NCBI GenBank assembly: GCA_911728435.2
Contig: OU452198.1
Coordinates: 41,817,902-41,881,901 of the forward strand
Source: Apoderus coryli
Taxonomy: Eukaryota > Arthropoda > Insecta > Coleoptera > Attelabidae
DNA length: 64,000 nt
Reading direction: 5' to 3'
Shown here piece by piece: positions 34,282-44,660 of the stretch. The translations under genes were made by a program, and so were the position numbers. Within the stretch, counting starts at the first letter, position 1; the number at the start of each line of letters is the position of its first letter. The notes beneath the pieces were generated by a model that worked only from the letters and a program-made list of their open reading frames with translations, did not search any database and had not been told where the DNA came from.

Positions 34282-35234
34282 ATGTCGCGAAGATTTGGTA
34301 TTGCATCTAACGATGCAATTAATGATATTCTATCTAATAAAATACCAAAAAATACAATCAAATCAAAAAAATATGTATGGAAAATGTCGACCCGTTTACC
34401 AGTGTGATATTCAAAAATGCGCGAGATGCAAGAACTGCAAAACGTAAAAGATTACAGCAGGATCCAGACAAACGAAAATGCAGTTCACAAATTTGATTTG
34501 GCTAGAATCATTGGATTATGGGATGAATGTACACCAGAAGGTTTACAAATTTTTTTTTACCATATTGTAGCTGTTGAGTTAGCTTGGCGAGGTGGTGAAC
34601 CAGCTGATTGCCTTATAGATTATTTCACGATTGAGAAAAACAATTATGGAACGCCAACCAACAGAATTGAATACAATCCAATATTCAGTAAAACATGCCA
34701 AGGAGGATCGAAAAGTAGTACAAATAGTAAGTAGCTTGTCCAAATATTGCAAACGAAAGTGCATGCCCTGTTCGGTTATTCCATAAATTATTGTCCAAAA
34801 GGGGGAAAAATATTACTTCCAGTCGCCTATTCTTGAGACCAAATCGTTTCTGGAAATCCGAAAGTGACACATAGTTTGAGAATATACCGGTAGGCAAGAA
34901 CACAATTAATATGTGGATCAAATCATCCGCGCAAGCTATTGGTTTGGACACTAAGTGTAAAAAGATATTCAATCATTCGAACAGATCAACTGCAGTTAGC
35001 CATTTGGCAAATAAAGGAATTCCTGAACAGCAATTAATAAAAATAACTGAACATAGCAGCTCTAATTCAATTAAACCGTACTTGAATTTTAACCAAGAAC
35101 GCCATGGTGAAATAATCAACACAATGCGAGGAATTTATTCAACAGTGGAAATTAACAATCCGTCAACTTCAGCAAACTCTTCTTCCAATTTAACATTTAC
35201 CAATTGTACTTTTCACAACTGTAGTTTTAAATAA
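34282..35234 (+). pseudogene. Crypton-like tyrosine recombinase relic
   Basis: ATG at 34282 opens MSRRFGIASNDAINDIL and KSKKYVWK. A deleted stretch follows, then NARDARTAKRKRLQQDP, a frameshift, and GLWDECTPEGLQ with VAVELAWRGGEPADCLIDYF. The Arg there fits the first catalytic residue of tyrosine recombinases. Further frames give TPTNRIEYNPIFSKTCQGGS and, from 34911, CKKIFNHSNRSTAVSHLANK (HxxR), QQLIKITEHSSSNSIKPYL (His and the Tyr nucleophile) and a stop at 35234. This motif order matches Crypton-type transposons and their domesticated relatives. Three or more frame breaks make it inactive. No ends were found; Cryptons lack long terminal repeats. Confidence 0.75.
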
Positions 35235-35349
35235 AAATGAATAATATTTGTTTGATTAAAACTAATACATTTTGTATTGAAAATTATTAAACGTCAGATT
35301 GACAATCAAATTTTTGATATCTGCAAAGTAATCTTATCGAATACTCCTC

Positions 35350-35502
35350 GGGCCTTGATAAATACTCAAAATTTTGTCATAGAGAATCCTTCAAGCGAGT
35401 TGCTCAAGGATAACAGCCCTCGGCCTGCGGCCTTGGGCTATTATCAAGCAACACGCTTTCGGCATTCTCTATGACAAAATTATCTCGGTATTATGAAGGC
35501 CC
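35350..35502. mobile_element. Foldback (hairpin) MITE
   Basis: The 153-bp piece is one imperfect inverted repeat. It starts gggccttgataa, has aaaattttgtcatagagaat, then caagcgagttgct. It turns at cggcctgcggccttg and returns through agcaacacgctttcgg, attctctatgacaaaat and ttatgaaggccc. Arms are about 75 bp. No coding capacity. It lies just 3' of the Crypton relic; a link is not shown. Confidence 0.85.
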
Positions 35503-36211
35503 TAGGGGTACTAGTACTGAAAACATCCAAGTCGCAAAAAATCAATACCAAATTTACAAAAATTATTTGTTAAAAAGAAACTTGTTTATTAAGAACATCT
35601 AAACATAAACTAGAGTTTGGATGTTGCAGGTTATCAATATTTAAACTGAAACCATGTTTTCTAATTTTCTGCCAAACTTACTTTGTGTGGGTTGGGTCCT
35701 TTTTGCAAAGCTGGGTACAATTATAAGTATGAATGAAAAGACGTATTAATAAAAAATGACCAAAATTAATAAATATTTGAAAATGAACAAAAAGGCAAGT
35801 ATTTTTACAAATTGTCTGCAAAAATCGCAGTTTAATCTAAACATTTGTGAATAATTTAGTTTTATTCACACAAGTAAAACATTAGTAAAGTAATATACTT
35901 TGTTCAATATTATGAAAGAGGTCCATGGATATAATATAAGGTTTCACCAAACTGAGAGTCTCTCTCAGGGGCTTCAGCACGAACAAGCAGTGTTATTTTC
36001 CGATTGTTTGCTATTCAAACAAAATGCCGAATAAGTACGAGTATATATTTATAATATCTGACAAAGTGTTTGTACAAACACATCAAGAGCGCAAGTGGAA
36101 AGGCTTCAATTTAAATATTTACACGTAAAATTCTCCAATTACTACTCATGCATTGTTGTAGGAGTAAAACGAGTTGTCAACTGTAATACACATATATATA
36201 TATACTAGATA
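35503..36211. other. No recognised feature
   Basis: AT-rich sequence with a short (AT)n run at 36190-36200. Confidence 0.3.
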
Positions 36212-36696
36212 TATACAGGGTGATTGCTGGTCGATCGTACGTCGATAGCGGTATAACAGTTCTCTACAATACATATGTGTTGTGGTTTGTCACTTTGAAA
36301 TTAAGATAGGTTTGTTTGTTGTCAACTCTTTACGTCATATGAATCGGCAGAGAAGCTCCATCCACCTGTTGCTCTACACCAGTCCATCACAACACATCAA
36401 ACAATAATCTTCCAACATCATGCAACTCGCTGTCCTCTATCCGTTGCCACTCGCGGACAGAAGGTGCAGGATCTTTAATCCTGTGGCAATTTTTATTTGT
36501 ATATCATATTACAGTATTTTGCGATCACCCCGTTACGTGATGTAACTTACGGTATGACCGAAACCCGTTCACTACAATATTACAACCTGATAGATTAGTT
36601 TACCTTGAGTAATCTCCTGAATTTTGAAAACAATCGTATACAGTTACTTTTCCCAAAACTTCTAATATACCATCCAGCAGCAAACACCCTGTATAT
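36212..36696. mobile_element. MITE with tatacagggtg termini
   Basis: The left end tatacagggtgattgctg at 36212 and the right end cagcaaacaccctgtata, finishing at 36696, are inverted with one mismatch over 18 bp. The 485-bp interior has no transposase similarity. Its right part is repeated at 2691-2800. It was probably mobilised by one of the Tc-like transposases whose relics carry the same terminal word. Confidence 0.7.
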
Positions 36697-37089
36697 GACG
36701 TCACTTATGCTAGGTATATATTCCGACACCCTTCTATAGAAGATCACTTCAGAGGGCACAACACGTGACCGACATGGCACGTTCAATTCAGAATATGTAC
36801 CGTGTGTTTACACATGTATTAATTTGAGGCTTACTGTGTAAGATGACACCGTGTGGGATTTGTAGAAATCTAAACACACAGTGTTGAATACGGTGGGATG
36901 ACTACGACGCAAATATAGATCAACTATTAATTATTATTGGTAATCAAAATTTGCACAGTGTACAATGACTAATTTATGCTGATATTTACAGTATATCAAG
37001 TCAAGAGAAACATTTTATTTTGATTAATTAAAAATGTTTTACACCTCTCTCGGTATGAAAGAATCGTTATTAACCATTATAACAGATAA

Positions 37090-37443
37090 CTATAAGTTTC
37101 TCAGCAGGTGATATCGTGAACCTTGGCAGCTTTGAGGATCGGAGGCGCCTAAAAAGAAATGAGTGACAGGATTCCATAAAAATATCATCAAACGAATTGC
37201 AGTCGAATGGTATGTCAAGCCTGTGCGCAATCTCTGACATATCACATGGTAAGCTGTTTCAACTGTCCCATTACACAATCTACATTGCAGGTCCCCGTTA
37301 TACAGTCCCATCTTGTTTAGTTTAGGTGGCTTCTTAGGGCGCAATGCCCAGTGAGGAGTCCTACATTTACTCGCAACTGACTTCTGCTTAGTGTTAGCCG
37401 TTTTTTTCAATAGTCTTAGGTCACACAAGAAAATTTTGTACAT
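37090..37443 (-). pseudogene. C-terminus of an RNase H-type non-LTR retrotransposon
   Basis: Minus-strand frame with HWALRPKKPPKLNKMGLYNG and LQCRLCNGTVETAYHVICQ, a cysteine-histidine finger that follows RNase H in I/Jockey-like elements. About 60 bp at 37245-37305 is almost identical to 54785-54845, inside the RNase H-bearing element, so both belong to one family. RNase H itself is missing here. Confidence 0.75.
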
Positions 37444-37499
37444 CGATTCGTCATATTAACATATGCAACTACATTCGTCAAAATATATTCAAATTCAAA

Positions 37500-38290
37500 A
37501 TATTTAAAATATTAGTCAGGTCTCCCTGATGTTGGCAATCACGATGGCGAGGTGATCCCTGTCTTCAGCCAATCTAAACAATTATTTGACGTTATGTATG
37601 CCTGTTCATTCCCGGACGTTCTTTAACAAGGAAATTTGTTTTCTTCCTACGCCTTCTATTTTGCCCTTCATTATAAGCTGTAGGATCCGGTAACGATTCC
37701 TTCTGAGAACATGGCTGAGGTATCCAGTTTTCGGCATTTAACTTTTGTTAAAAGTTCACGAACTGTATTTGCCCTATGGCTAAGACAGCTTCATTTCTTT
37801 GCAAAGCCACCCATGGTATTCTTAGGTATCCTTATCCGTATCGAGTTCTTCGGTGATGTAGCATCCGAGGTATTTACAATTGGATACTCTCTCAATGTTG
37901 TGCACATTTATCTGTAGTGACGTGTTGAGGTATGGCTAACGGCTAAAGTCCATAAACTTTGTCTTAGCAACATTTATATTCAGTTCCACTTATTATCCAA
38001 CTGCACTAACAGAATTTATTTTGGAGACCCTGAAGATCATCGCATAAAATAGCCGTATCGTCAGCATAGCGAATGGTGTTAATCAGCTCGCCCTTGATTT
38101 TGACACCAAATTATTTTTCATATAAAGCCTCTTTAAAGACTTTGTCAGAATATAGGTTGAAGAACAGTGGAAATAGGTCACATCTTTGTCGTTGGTTTGA
38201 CGTTCATCTGTAAATCTTCTATTGACTCGAACGACTGCCTTCTGTCGCCAGTACAGGTACTTAATTATACCTCCGTAAATTGATATCTAC
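37500..38290 (-). pseudogene. RTE-clade retrotransposon fragment
   Basis: Minus-strand pieces in order: IRYADDTAILCDDLQGLQNK (RT motif C, about 38010-38070), ELNINVAKTKFMDFSR-like sequence (37940-37985), NCKYLGCYITEELDTDKD (37830-37880), SHVLRRNRYRILQLIMKGKI (37660-37720), then WTGIHNVK-like and LFRLAEDRDHLAIVIANIRE. This is the order of the RT palm end and C-terminal region in RTE-like elements. Many stops and shifts. A second, better kept RTE fragment is at 46848-47955. Confidence 0.75.
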
Positions 38291-38439
38291 TCATCATAAA
38301 AGAAAAACTAAAAAAATAAATAGAAACAAAAAAAAAGATATACATTGATTATAAGAGATATAGGACACAACAAAAACCTAATACGTACAACAGAAAGACA
38401 AACTTTTGACATAGACAATAAAGAAAACACTATATACTC

Positions 38440-38640
38440 GTATACTGAGGCATAAAATTCTTGTACGCTGTCAAAGGTTTTTTTAGCTATTTTTTAAAAG
38501 TGCTCTCAGTTGGGCAGTTCTTTATGTTTGAGGGAAGAAGGTTAAAATACGAATATCTAGAGTACATTGCCGATTTCTTATAGAACTCGTGTTTAGAGCG
38601 TGGCAAGTACAAAATCACTTATGTCAAAATTTCGACAAAT
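38440..38640 (-). pseudogene. Non-LTR retrotransposon C-terminal scrap
   Basis: The minus strand reads VILYLPRSKHEFYKKSAMYS, RYSYFNLLPSNIKNCP and a LKKPLTAYKNFM-like end. This fits the last ~60 codons of a CR1/Jockey-like ORF2, in which a basic segment is followed by YNxLP and a lysine-rich tail. Too short to place in a clade. Confidence 0.5.
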
Positions 38641-38829
38641 GTCTCCTTATGAAATTATGACTATTTTGAATATTGAAATCAGGCAAATCTTTCACTTGAT
38701 TTATTAATTTAAATCTAGGCATCCTTCATAAGACAGAATAGTAAATTTCAAATGCCAAAGTCTAGTTGTCACATAAATCATAAACTTGAGTGAAAAGTTG
38801 AAAAAGTGCGATTAAAGTATGGCAAGAAG

Positions 38830-39477
38830 GTACAGTAGCTAATCAAGAATATTCAGACATTATTAAACTACTTGGAGCTTGTAACAATTTTAACCAGCAA
38901 GGAGTGTTCAGTCAGGACAACTTGTACTGTTGGAATTACGAAAATCCGCACCAAATTAGAGAATCACATAAGCACGCACGCCGGAGCTTAAATGTGTGGA
39001 TTGGTCTGTTGGGTAATAGGATAATAGAACCACAGTTTCTACCTAAGATAGTAGATGCCGAAAATTATGCCAATTTTTGCGATAAGATATTACCTACTCT
39101 TCTGGAAGATGTTCCTTTAGTACAGTGGACAAATATTGTGTTTCAACATGATGGTACACGTGCCCATTATTCTCGAAATGTTCGAGAGATATTAAATCGA
39201 CGTTGTCCCAACCAATGGATCAGTCGTGAAGGACCTATGTCTTGGCCTCCTAGGTCCCCGGATCTCAACCCAATATAGACTTTTGGCTTTGGCGTTATCT
39301 GAAAAATACGGTTTACCATGTCTTACGCAACAGTGAAGATGATGTTATTGTTTGCATTTATGGAGCTTTAGCACACATTACAAACGAAACAATAAACCGT
39401 GTAGAAAACAATTTTATTCGCCGTTTGCACGCATGCATTGAACAAAATGGTGAGCATTATAAACTCTTGCCTTTGTA
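38830..39477 (+). pseudogene. Tc-like transposase with a large in-frame deletion
   Basis: The frame enters at ANQEYSDIIKLLGACNN, the N-terminal helix of DUF4817-type transposases. It jumps directly to GVFSQDNLYCWNYENPHQIR, SLNVWIGLLGNRIIEPQFLP and IVFQHDGTRAHYSRNV (second catalytic Asp), then WPPRSPDLNPI and a stop where the third acidic residue should follow. Downstream in another frame come HITNETINRVENNFIRRLHA and a stop near 39475. The deletion removed the HTH region and first Asp but kept the frame. No flanking TIRs were located. It is unrelated to the MITE at 36212. Confidence 0.8.
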
Positions 39478-40469
39478 AATTTAAATGTTTTTGAGTGAAT
39501 GCTGATGGTTTGATGAACCGTTTACTCGCCACTAAACTTCTTCCTTTGGGGATCCTTAAAAATATAACTTTATGAAACTGCGAAGACATTACGGGCTTCA
39601 AAACTGGAATAACTCGAGGCTGCATCCCGATATCTCGGGAAAAATTACGAAATGTCCAGCACATGAGGATGTCTGCAAGTTTAAGTTAAAACCGAAGCAA
39701 CTATTATTTCTTCAAAACTAAAATAGTCTGGCTCTTGTACATGCCCTTTGTATTTAAAATGCATAATATAGGAAGGGCATCTACCCTATATTATATAGGC
39801 ATTGTGTACGTGTATGGTCTTGTAGATACCATCTGTGTTAACGGCGATTGCCTGTCGCTGATATCGTTTTAATGCCGATTTGATTTATCGCCAACCATTT
39901 AGATAGAATAGAATAGACGACCATACAATACAGCTACACTTGTGTTACAATTGTACATCAAGTTACTTGAACTTTAGGGAAACATTTAAGTGTACTAAGA
40001 ATATAAGTTAGAAGTATATGATACTAAAATAGACAACATGTTTTTTTGGCTGCAATAATGAATTACACATTATGATTATTATAATTTCCCGACAATATAT
40101 AATATATAATCTAAAATATCTGACCACCGCGCTCTATCAATAACCCCAAAAATCCTTATTAAATTACTTCATATTATATATTCTATTAAGAGTTACAAGC
40201 GAACTCAGTAGCAATCCTCGAGACAATAGTTCAAAGAATATATCGATACATTTCTTGTATCTCTATGACCCATTTCATTGAACTTTTTTTATTATTATTG
40301 AAATTGTGGCCCGTTTTGTGAGGACGGTAAAAAATCAATATTCGAATGCCAAATGTGTCAACATGTGTCAATTAAAAACAATTCTGCCAGATTTAGTTCA
40401 TGTGAATAGTAGTAAAATAAAAATACGTATAAATTAGTACTTTTAAAGTAGTCCATAATATCAGATGAG
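39478..40469. other. No recognised feature
   Basis: 39480-39665 may be the 3' UTR of the preceding transposon. The rest is unassigned. Confidence 0.3.
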
Positions 40470-40637
40470 TCAAATAAAATGCGTCAACTCCACAAACAAA
40501 TCAATTTAATATGCTTCAGAGTACATACATCAAACCAAAAATTTTTCGGGACTCGCTGTTCGCATCATCAGTGGTACATTAAATTATTTAAAATTTAAAT
40601 TTGTCTCGAGACGATTAATTGAATCACATGATACAGA
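40470..40637 (-). repeat. Hammerhead-bearing repeat, pair A, left copy
   Basis: 168 bp, the inverted copy of 44324-44491 with only scattered mismatches. It holds the complement of accactgatga, a partly disrupted stem II and cccgaaaaatttttgg, so stem III of its hammerhead is damaged compared with the right copy. Confidence 0.85.
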
Positions 40638-41439
40638 CACAGTATAATAAATAATACAGTATTCTGACTTTCCGCTTGCGAGCCGTCCTGCGCATTTCGT
40701 CGCGCATGCCGCCATTATGGGTTACAACGTCACAATAATCACATAGACGTAGATAAATACCGTTTACTCCTGTGTTCAATATATAGTTCATTGTCGGCGT
40801 GTACGAGATAAATAAATATTGTGTTTAAATCTAATTCTGTGTTTTGTCTTTTTGGTATAGTGTTCGTGAGAATTAAAAGGATTTTATTTTTATTAACGTA
40901 TCTTATGATTAATACAATGAACAATAAGGGAGGACATGTGTGAGCTGCAAAATGTTGTCCCAATAAGCGGTACACTTGCTCTAAAAAATTTTTTCACTTC
41001 CCCACAGATCCTGTTAGGTGAGTAATAAGTAAAAATAAAGATGAATACTAGATAATTTTACGTTTATAACAACTATTTGTATAACCGTTAAATTTATATT
41101 ACGAAATGGCATATATTTTTAAACTAAATGAAAGTAAAACATAAACACAAGTTGATTCGTGGCGAGATAGCATGATAACCCAATCAGCTAGGGGTTATAT
41201 TATTGACAATATATATATATGGTCCTTGTTTGACTAAAATTGCTAATATAATTTGATAACAATTTTAGTAGAATTTCAGCAGGTATGTATTGTTTAAAGA
41301 GAAAATGACGAGTGACAACATTAACAAGTAGTAAGAGAATAGCTGTCGTTTCTCATGTCATAGAACATATAAGGAAGAGTTGCAATATAAGGTAAGTATA
41401 CAAATTCAAACGACAGTGGTTGTAACTATTCAAACAAAT
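40638..41439. other. No gene; GC-rich patch at 40665-40730
   Basis: A short GC-rich patch (gcgagccgtcctgcgca and following) lies between AT-rich flanks. The minus-strand frame at 40739-40975 was not recognised. Confidence 0.3.
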
Positions 41440-41585
41440 TAAGTACTATGAATTAAATACAATCTAATGTGGTAAGGTCAAATTGAACATTGGTAATGAA
41501 AAAACATAAAAAGGACAAGAAAATCCATGTAATAAGTTCTCGATATCAATATATTGAAAGTAAGGTTATCTGTATAAAACACTAT

Positions 41586-42795
41586 GGCCCGGTTGTACAA
41601 TGAGCGTTCACCCGAAGTTCACCTTGATCTTCGGTTCAGCCAAGAAAATGCGTTGTACATTGTTGGTTTTGATGGTGAACTCTCGGTGAACTTGAACGCC
41701 CGAATTTGGTCGTTCAAGCTGAGTTCAACGTTTTTTTAACCTCACTCCTGAATGTTTTAATGTTTTATTTATGCTAATATTTGTTTTTTCAAAATTTAAT
41801 TTCCTACAAAAATGGATGTGTGGGAAGACATTACAGATGATGGAGATTTCTTATTAGAATTAGTAAATAATGTTGCTCATCGTCGAGCCCCACATATAGA
41901 AATAGGCCAAATCATTTCAAAGTTTGGAATTAACGAGTGGTAATGTTTATTGTGGATTTGATATCTGAAAGAATATCATCTACTACAGACATATACATTA
42001 AACACATCACCCTATCAGACTGTGAAATAAAATAAATAAAAAGAAAAAGGAGTGATAACGATAGGACTATGGAAAATTTAATAGACATAACAATTCAACA
42101 GGCGACACTACTCATCAAATAACATTTCAGATACTTTTAATTTAAACCTGGATATTGAGAGAGGCGTAAAATTCTGAGGCAATTTGTTATACTCTGCAGC
42201 TATGGTATATGAAAACGACCGTTGAAATTAAGCTGTTCTATGGGGTGGTATATCAATGATATGCTTTCTTCTTATGTTTAAATTATGAACATGAACATCC
42301 GTCCTGAAAGTTGCCGCCTTTTTCTCAGAATTAGGTTGTTCGATAACGTAGAGTTTCAGGTTTCAGTTCACCCCATGGAGGATGCACAGGAGTACCCTAG
42401 GTGCTGTGACTGTTTGTATCACCCTCCACCAATTCCAGATCACTAAATTTATTAAAATAATATCCTCTCTAGCAGAGAAATTAGTTGCTCTTACATTATT
42501 TTCCATAATTATATATTATAAATTTGTTTTTATTTAATATTCTAAGCTACGAAAATATAAATTTAAAAAAAAAACTGAAAACAACATAAATATATCTAAA
42601 ATCTAAAAATTATCTATTTTATAGGTTAGATTGTTATTTTTTTCTTCTCCTCATTTTATAGACTAATTAAATGCTGGTTCAAGTAAACTTGTATTGGTAC
42701 AACGCTCGAGACACTGAACTTAGTTCAAGAGTGAACACATAGTGACCAGCAGTTCACGGGAACTAATGGTAAACTATCGTTTGTACAACCGGGCC
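41586..42795 (+). mobile_element. PIF/Harbinger-type transposon remnant
   Basis: Perfect 15-bp TIRs ggcccggttgtacaa (41586) and its complement (ending 42795) are flanked by the 3-bp duplication TAT. A TIR starting with GG plus a 3-bp TSD fits PIF/Harbinger. A frame from ATG at 41813 reads MDVWEDITDDGDFLLELVNN and VAHRRAPHIEIGQI before a stop after about 43 codons. It may be the start of the nuclease ORF, though this is weak. Most of the interior was replaced by a retrotransposon 3' end. Confidence 0.75.
42108..42330 (-). pseudogene. Non-LTR retrotransposon C-terminus nested in PIF/Harbinger
   Basis: One minus-strand frame: KKAATFRTDVHVHNLNIRRK, DIPPHRTA, stop, FQRSFSYTIAAEYNKLPQNF and a stop at 42108-42110. 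It is the same C-terminal signature as at 29266-29520. The 3' UTR probably runs to about 41990. Confidence 0.8.
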
Positions 42796-43252
42796 TATGA
42801 GAATATCATTCAAGAATCTAAGAAATGTAATTGTTAAAAATGTATCGACAATAGGCGAAGTTAAGAGGCGTTAGTTGTAAGAAATTCACCAGAAAATGAA
42901 AGAACGAGTTAAATGTTTGGGTATTATAGTAAAGAAAATATCAACGTTGGTTATATGTGTTATCATTGGTTGACATTTTAATAGACATTACATTGTATTT
43001 AATTCATAGTACTTATGGCCAATTGCATCGAGGTTTTTAACGCAAGTTTAGGCTGTTCTTATCTCTTTGCACGGTACGTTCAAATGTATTTAAGAGAGAC
43101 TTAAATTAAGCCACGGTTTTTCTAGGCTTAAATATTTAAGGAAGCGTTTCTAACCTTACTTTTCCTGTGTTTTTGAAACAGTGTATTTTTAACTTTGTTT
43201 TCTAGAGTGCTGCTTTTTGGGTAGATGAGGCGGCCCTCCTGTTTTGTATATT

Positions 43253-43504
43253 TCACATCTCTTTTGCAGTATCTTTCCGAAGCTCATTTTTTCTGTTATC
43301 ATAGAATTTTTTTAGAGAATCGGATGACCGAGGAGTCAATCCAGATGCACTATCAAATTCTCTTCGAATTTTCTGGCAAGTTTCTCGTTTCTCATAGATG
43401 GTAGTACCAGAGAATAGGTAAATCAGTTTATTTATTCTCTGGTAGTACCATCGGTCTTCTTTTTCAATAACATTTTTATATTTAAAAACTATGCTAAAAA
43501 GCAA
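43253..43504 (-). pseudogene. Myb/SANT-like DNA-binding protein fragment
   Basis: Minus-strand frame: FKYKNVIEKEDR, an inserted stretch, then KRETCQKIRREFDSASGLT and SSDSLKKFYDNRKNELRKD. The last two segments fit helices two and three of the Myb/SANT-like domain in PIF/Harbinger partner proteins, which bind transposon ends and import the nuclease. The inserted residues are encoded by a 56-bp hairpin (43397-43452). The C-terminal half after KEM is missing, so the gene is broken. Confidence 0.7.
43397..43452. repeat. 56-bp hairpin inserted in the Myb/SANT frame
   Basis: Perfect 20-bp inverted arms (gatggtagtaccagagaata and its complement) with a 16-bp spacer interrupt the domain between its first and second helices. 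Confidence 0.85.
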
Positions 43505-44323
43505 ATGTTTTCCCGTTCTGTAAAGTTTGAACTTCGGTGTCTATTAGTTATATTATTTTGGTTTACGTCCATGTTTCAATATTTCAATTTACAAAAACGA
43601 TACTTTTATTTCTACTTTGTTTTTGTTTAAAAAAATGTGACTGCAATGAGGTTAGAAATCTTAGAATTTTGACAGAATTGCAATGCTGCCAAGATTATTT
43701 CAAACTTAACTAAGTGGAGTGCGGTGCAAGCCAACAAACTTAAAGACAGACTTAAAATATAAGTCGGCCTTAGTTAAGTTTACTTATAGTTATAGTCGGT
43801 ACAATTGGCCATTAAACTAATGTTTACATTATGAATTATTATGAAAACAAAACTGAAGAGGTTAAAAGTTAAAATATTACCTACTTACTGCACGACCAAA
43901 AAACTCTTCTTCATTGTCGGCTACCTTAAATTTGCTATGTTGACAAATTTACCCGATACTTAACTAAGTGCTACCTACTCATGATTCGGTGCAATCAATT
44001 CCGTTCTAAGTAATACTTAAAATTTAGGTGACCTTTAACTATTCCCTACTTAAACTGTATGTGGTGCAAACGGGCATTAGTGAATCTTAAAGATTTATTT
44101 ACTTAATATGAGAAAACGTAAAAAGATAACTATGTACTGTATCTGTTCAGCACTTATACCACTTTCTATTCAGAATAATTAACTACGTAAATTGAGTAAA
44201 TGAGCCACGAATTAATTTAGTGTATAAAATATAAAAAAAAAATTCCCATTTTCACAAATGGTGAGCTCCAACATGTTTAATGTTCGATTTGTTTTAATGT
44301 CGTGATTTTTCATTCTTGTCGAA

Positions 44324-44491
44324 TCTGTATCATGCGATTAAATTAACCGTCTCGAGACAAATTTCAATTTTAAATAATTTAATGTACCACTGATGATGGG
44401 AACAGCGAGTCCCGAAACATGTTTGGTTTGATGTATGTACTCTGAAGCATATTAAATTGATTTGTTTGTGGAGTTGACGAATTTTATTTGA
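44324..44491 (+). repeat. Hammerhead-bearing repeat, pair A, right copy
   Basis: 168 bp, inverted relative to 40470-40637. It contains the complete hammerhead at 44386-44427 and ends with gtggagttgacg and an attttatttga stretch. The same kind of gtggag-tgacg end occurs in the repeat at 48124-48291, pointing to related Penelope-type terminal repeats. Confidence 0.85.
44386..44427 (+). ncRNA. Hammerhead ribozyme motif, PLE type
   Basis: acca, CTGATGA, stem II ggga/tccc, GAAA, palindromic stem III acatgt, U at the cleavage position, then tggt pairing with acca as stem I. All core positions fit the type I hammerhead consensus with a minimal stem III. Confidence 0.8.
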
Positions 44492-44576
44492 ATTATAAAT
44501 TAGTAGTTTTTAGATAAAATAGTGTTTTAATATTTGTCATATTATTGTGGGAGTTGATTAAATTCAATTTGTTCGA

Positions 44577-44660
44577 TGTGTAAATCTATTGAGTCATTAC
44601 TCAATAGATTTACACAACTTTCCTCAATAAATCCACACATTTGTGGATTTATTGAGGAAA
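44577..44660. repeat. Two adjacent perfect hairpins with identical CATT loops
   Basis: Hairpin 1: 18-bp arms 44577-44594 and 44599-44616. Hairpin 2: 19-bp arms 44619-44637 and 44642-44660. Both loops are catt, and two bases separate them. The arms differ in sequence. Confidence 0.9.

Larger units (their letters stand above)
41440..43015. mobile_element. MITE with 31-bp TIRs, split by a PIF/Harbinger element
   Basis: 41440-41470 and 42985-43015 are inverted copies with one mismatch; the left arm starts taagtactatgaattaa. Removing the PIF/Harbinger insertion (41586-42795 plus one TAT) leaves about 360 bp, a normal MITE size. A second PIF/Harbinger element sits right at its right tip. Confidence 0.75.
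43016..43811 (-). mobile_element. PIF/Harbinger-type transposon, TTA target duplication
   Basis: TIRs tggccaattgcatcga (43016) and the complement of tggccaattgtaccga (ending 43811) are flanked by TTA on both sides (43013-43015 and 43812-43814), the usual PIF/Harbinger target. The 796-bp interior encodes a Myb/SANT-like fragment, the accessory DNA-binding protein of this superfamily. The nuclease ORF is gone. Confidence 0.85.
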
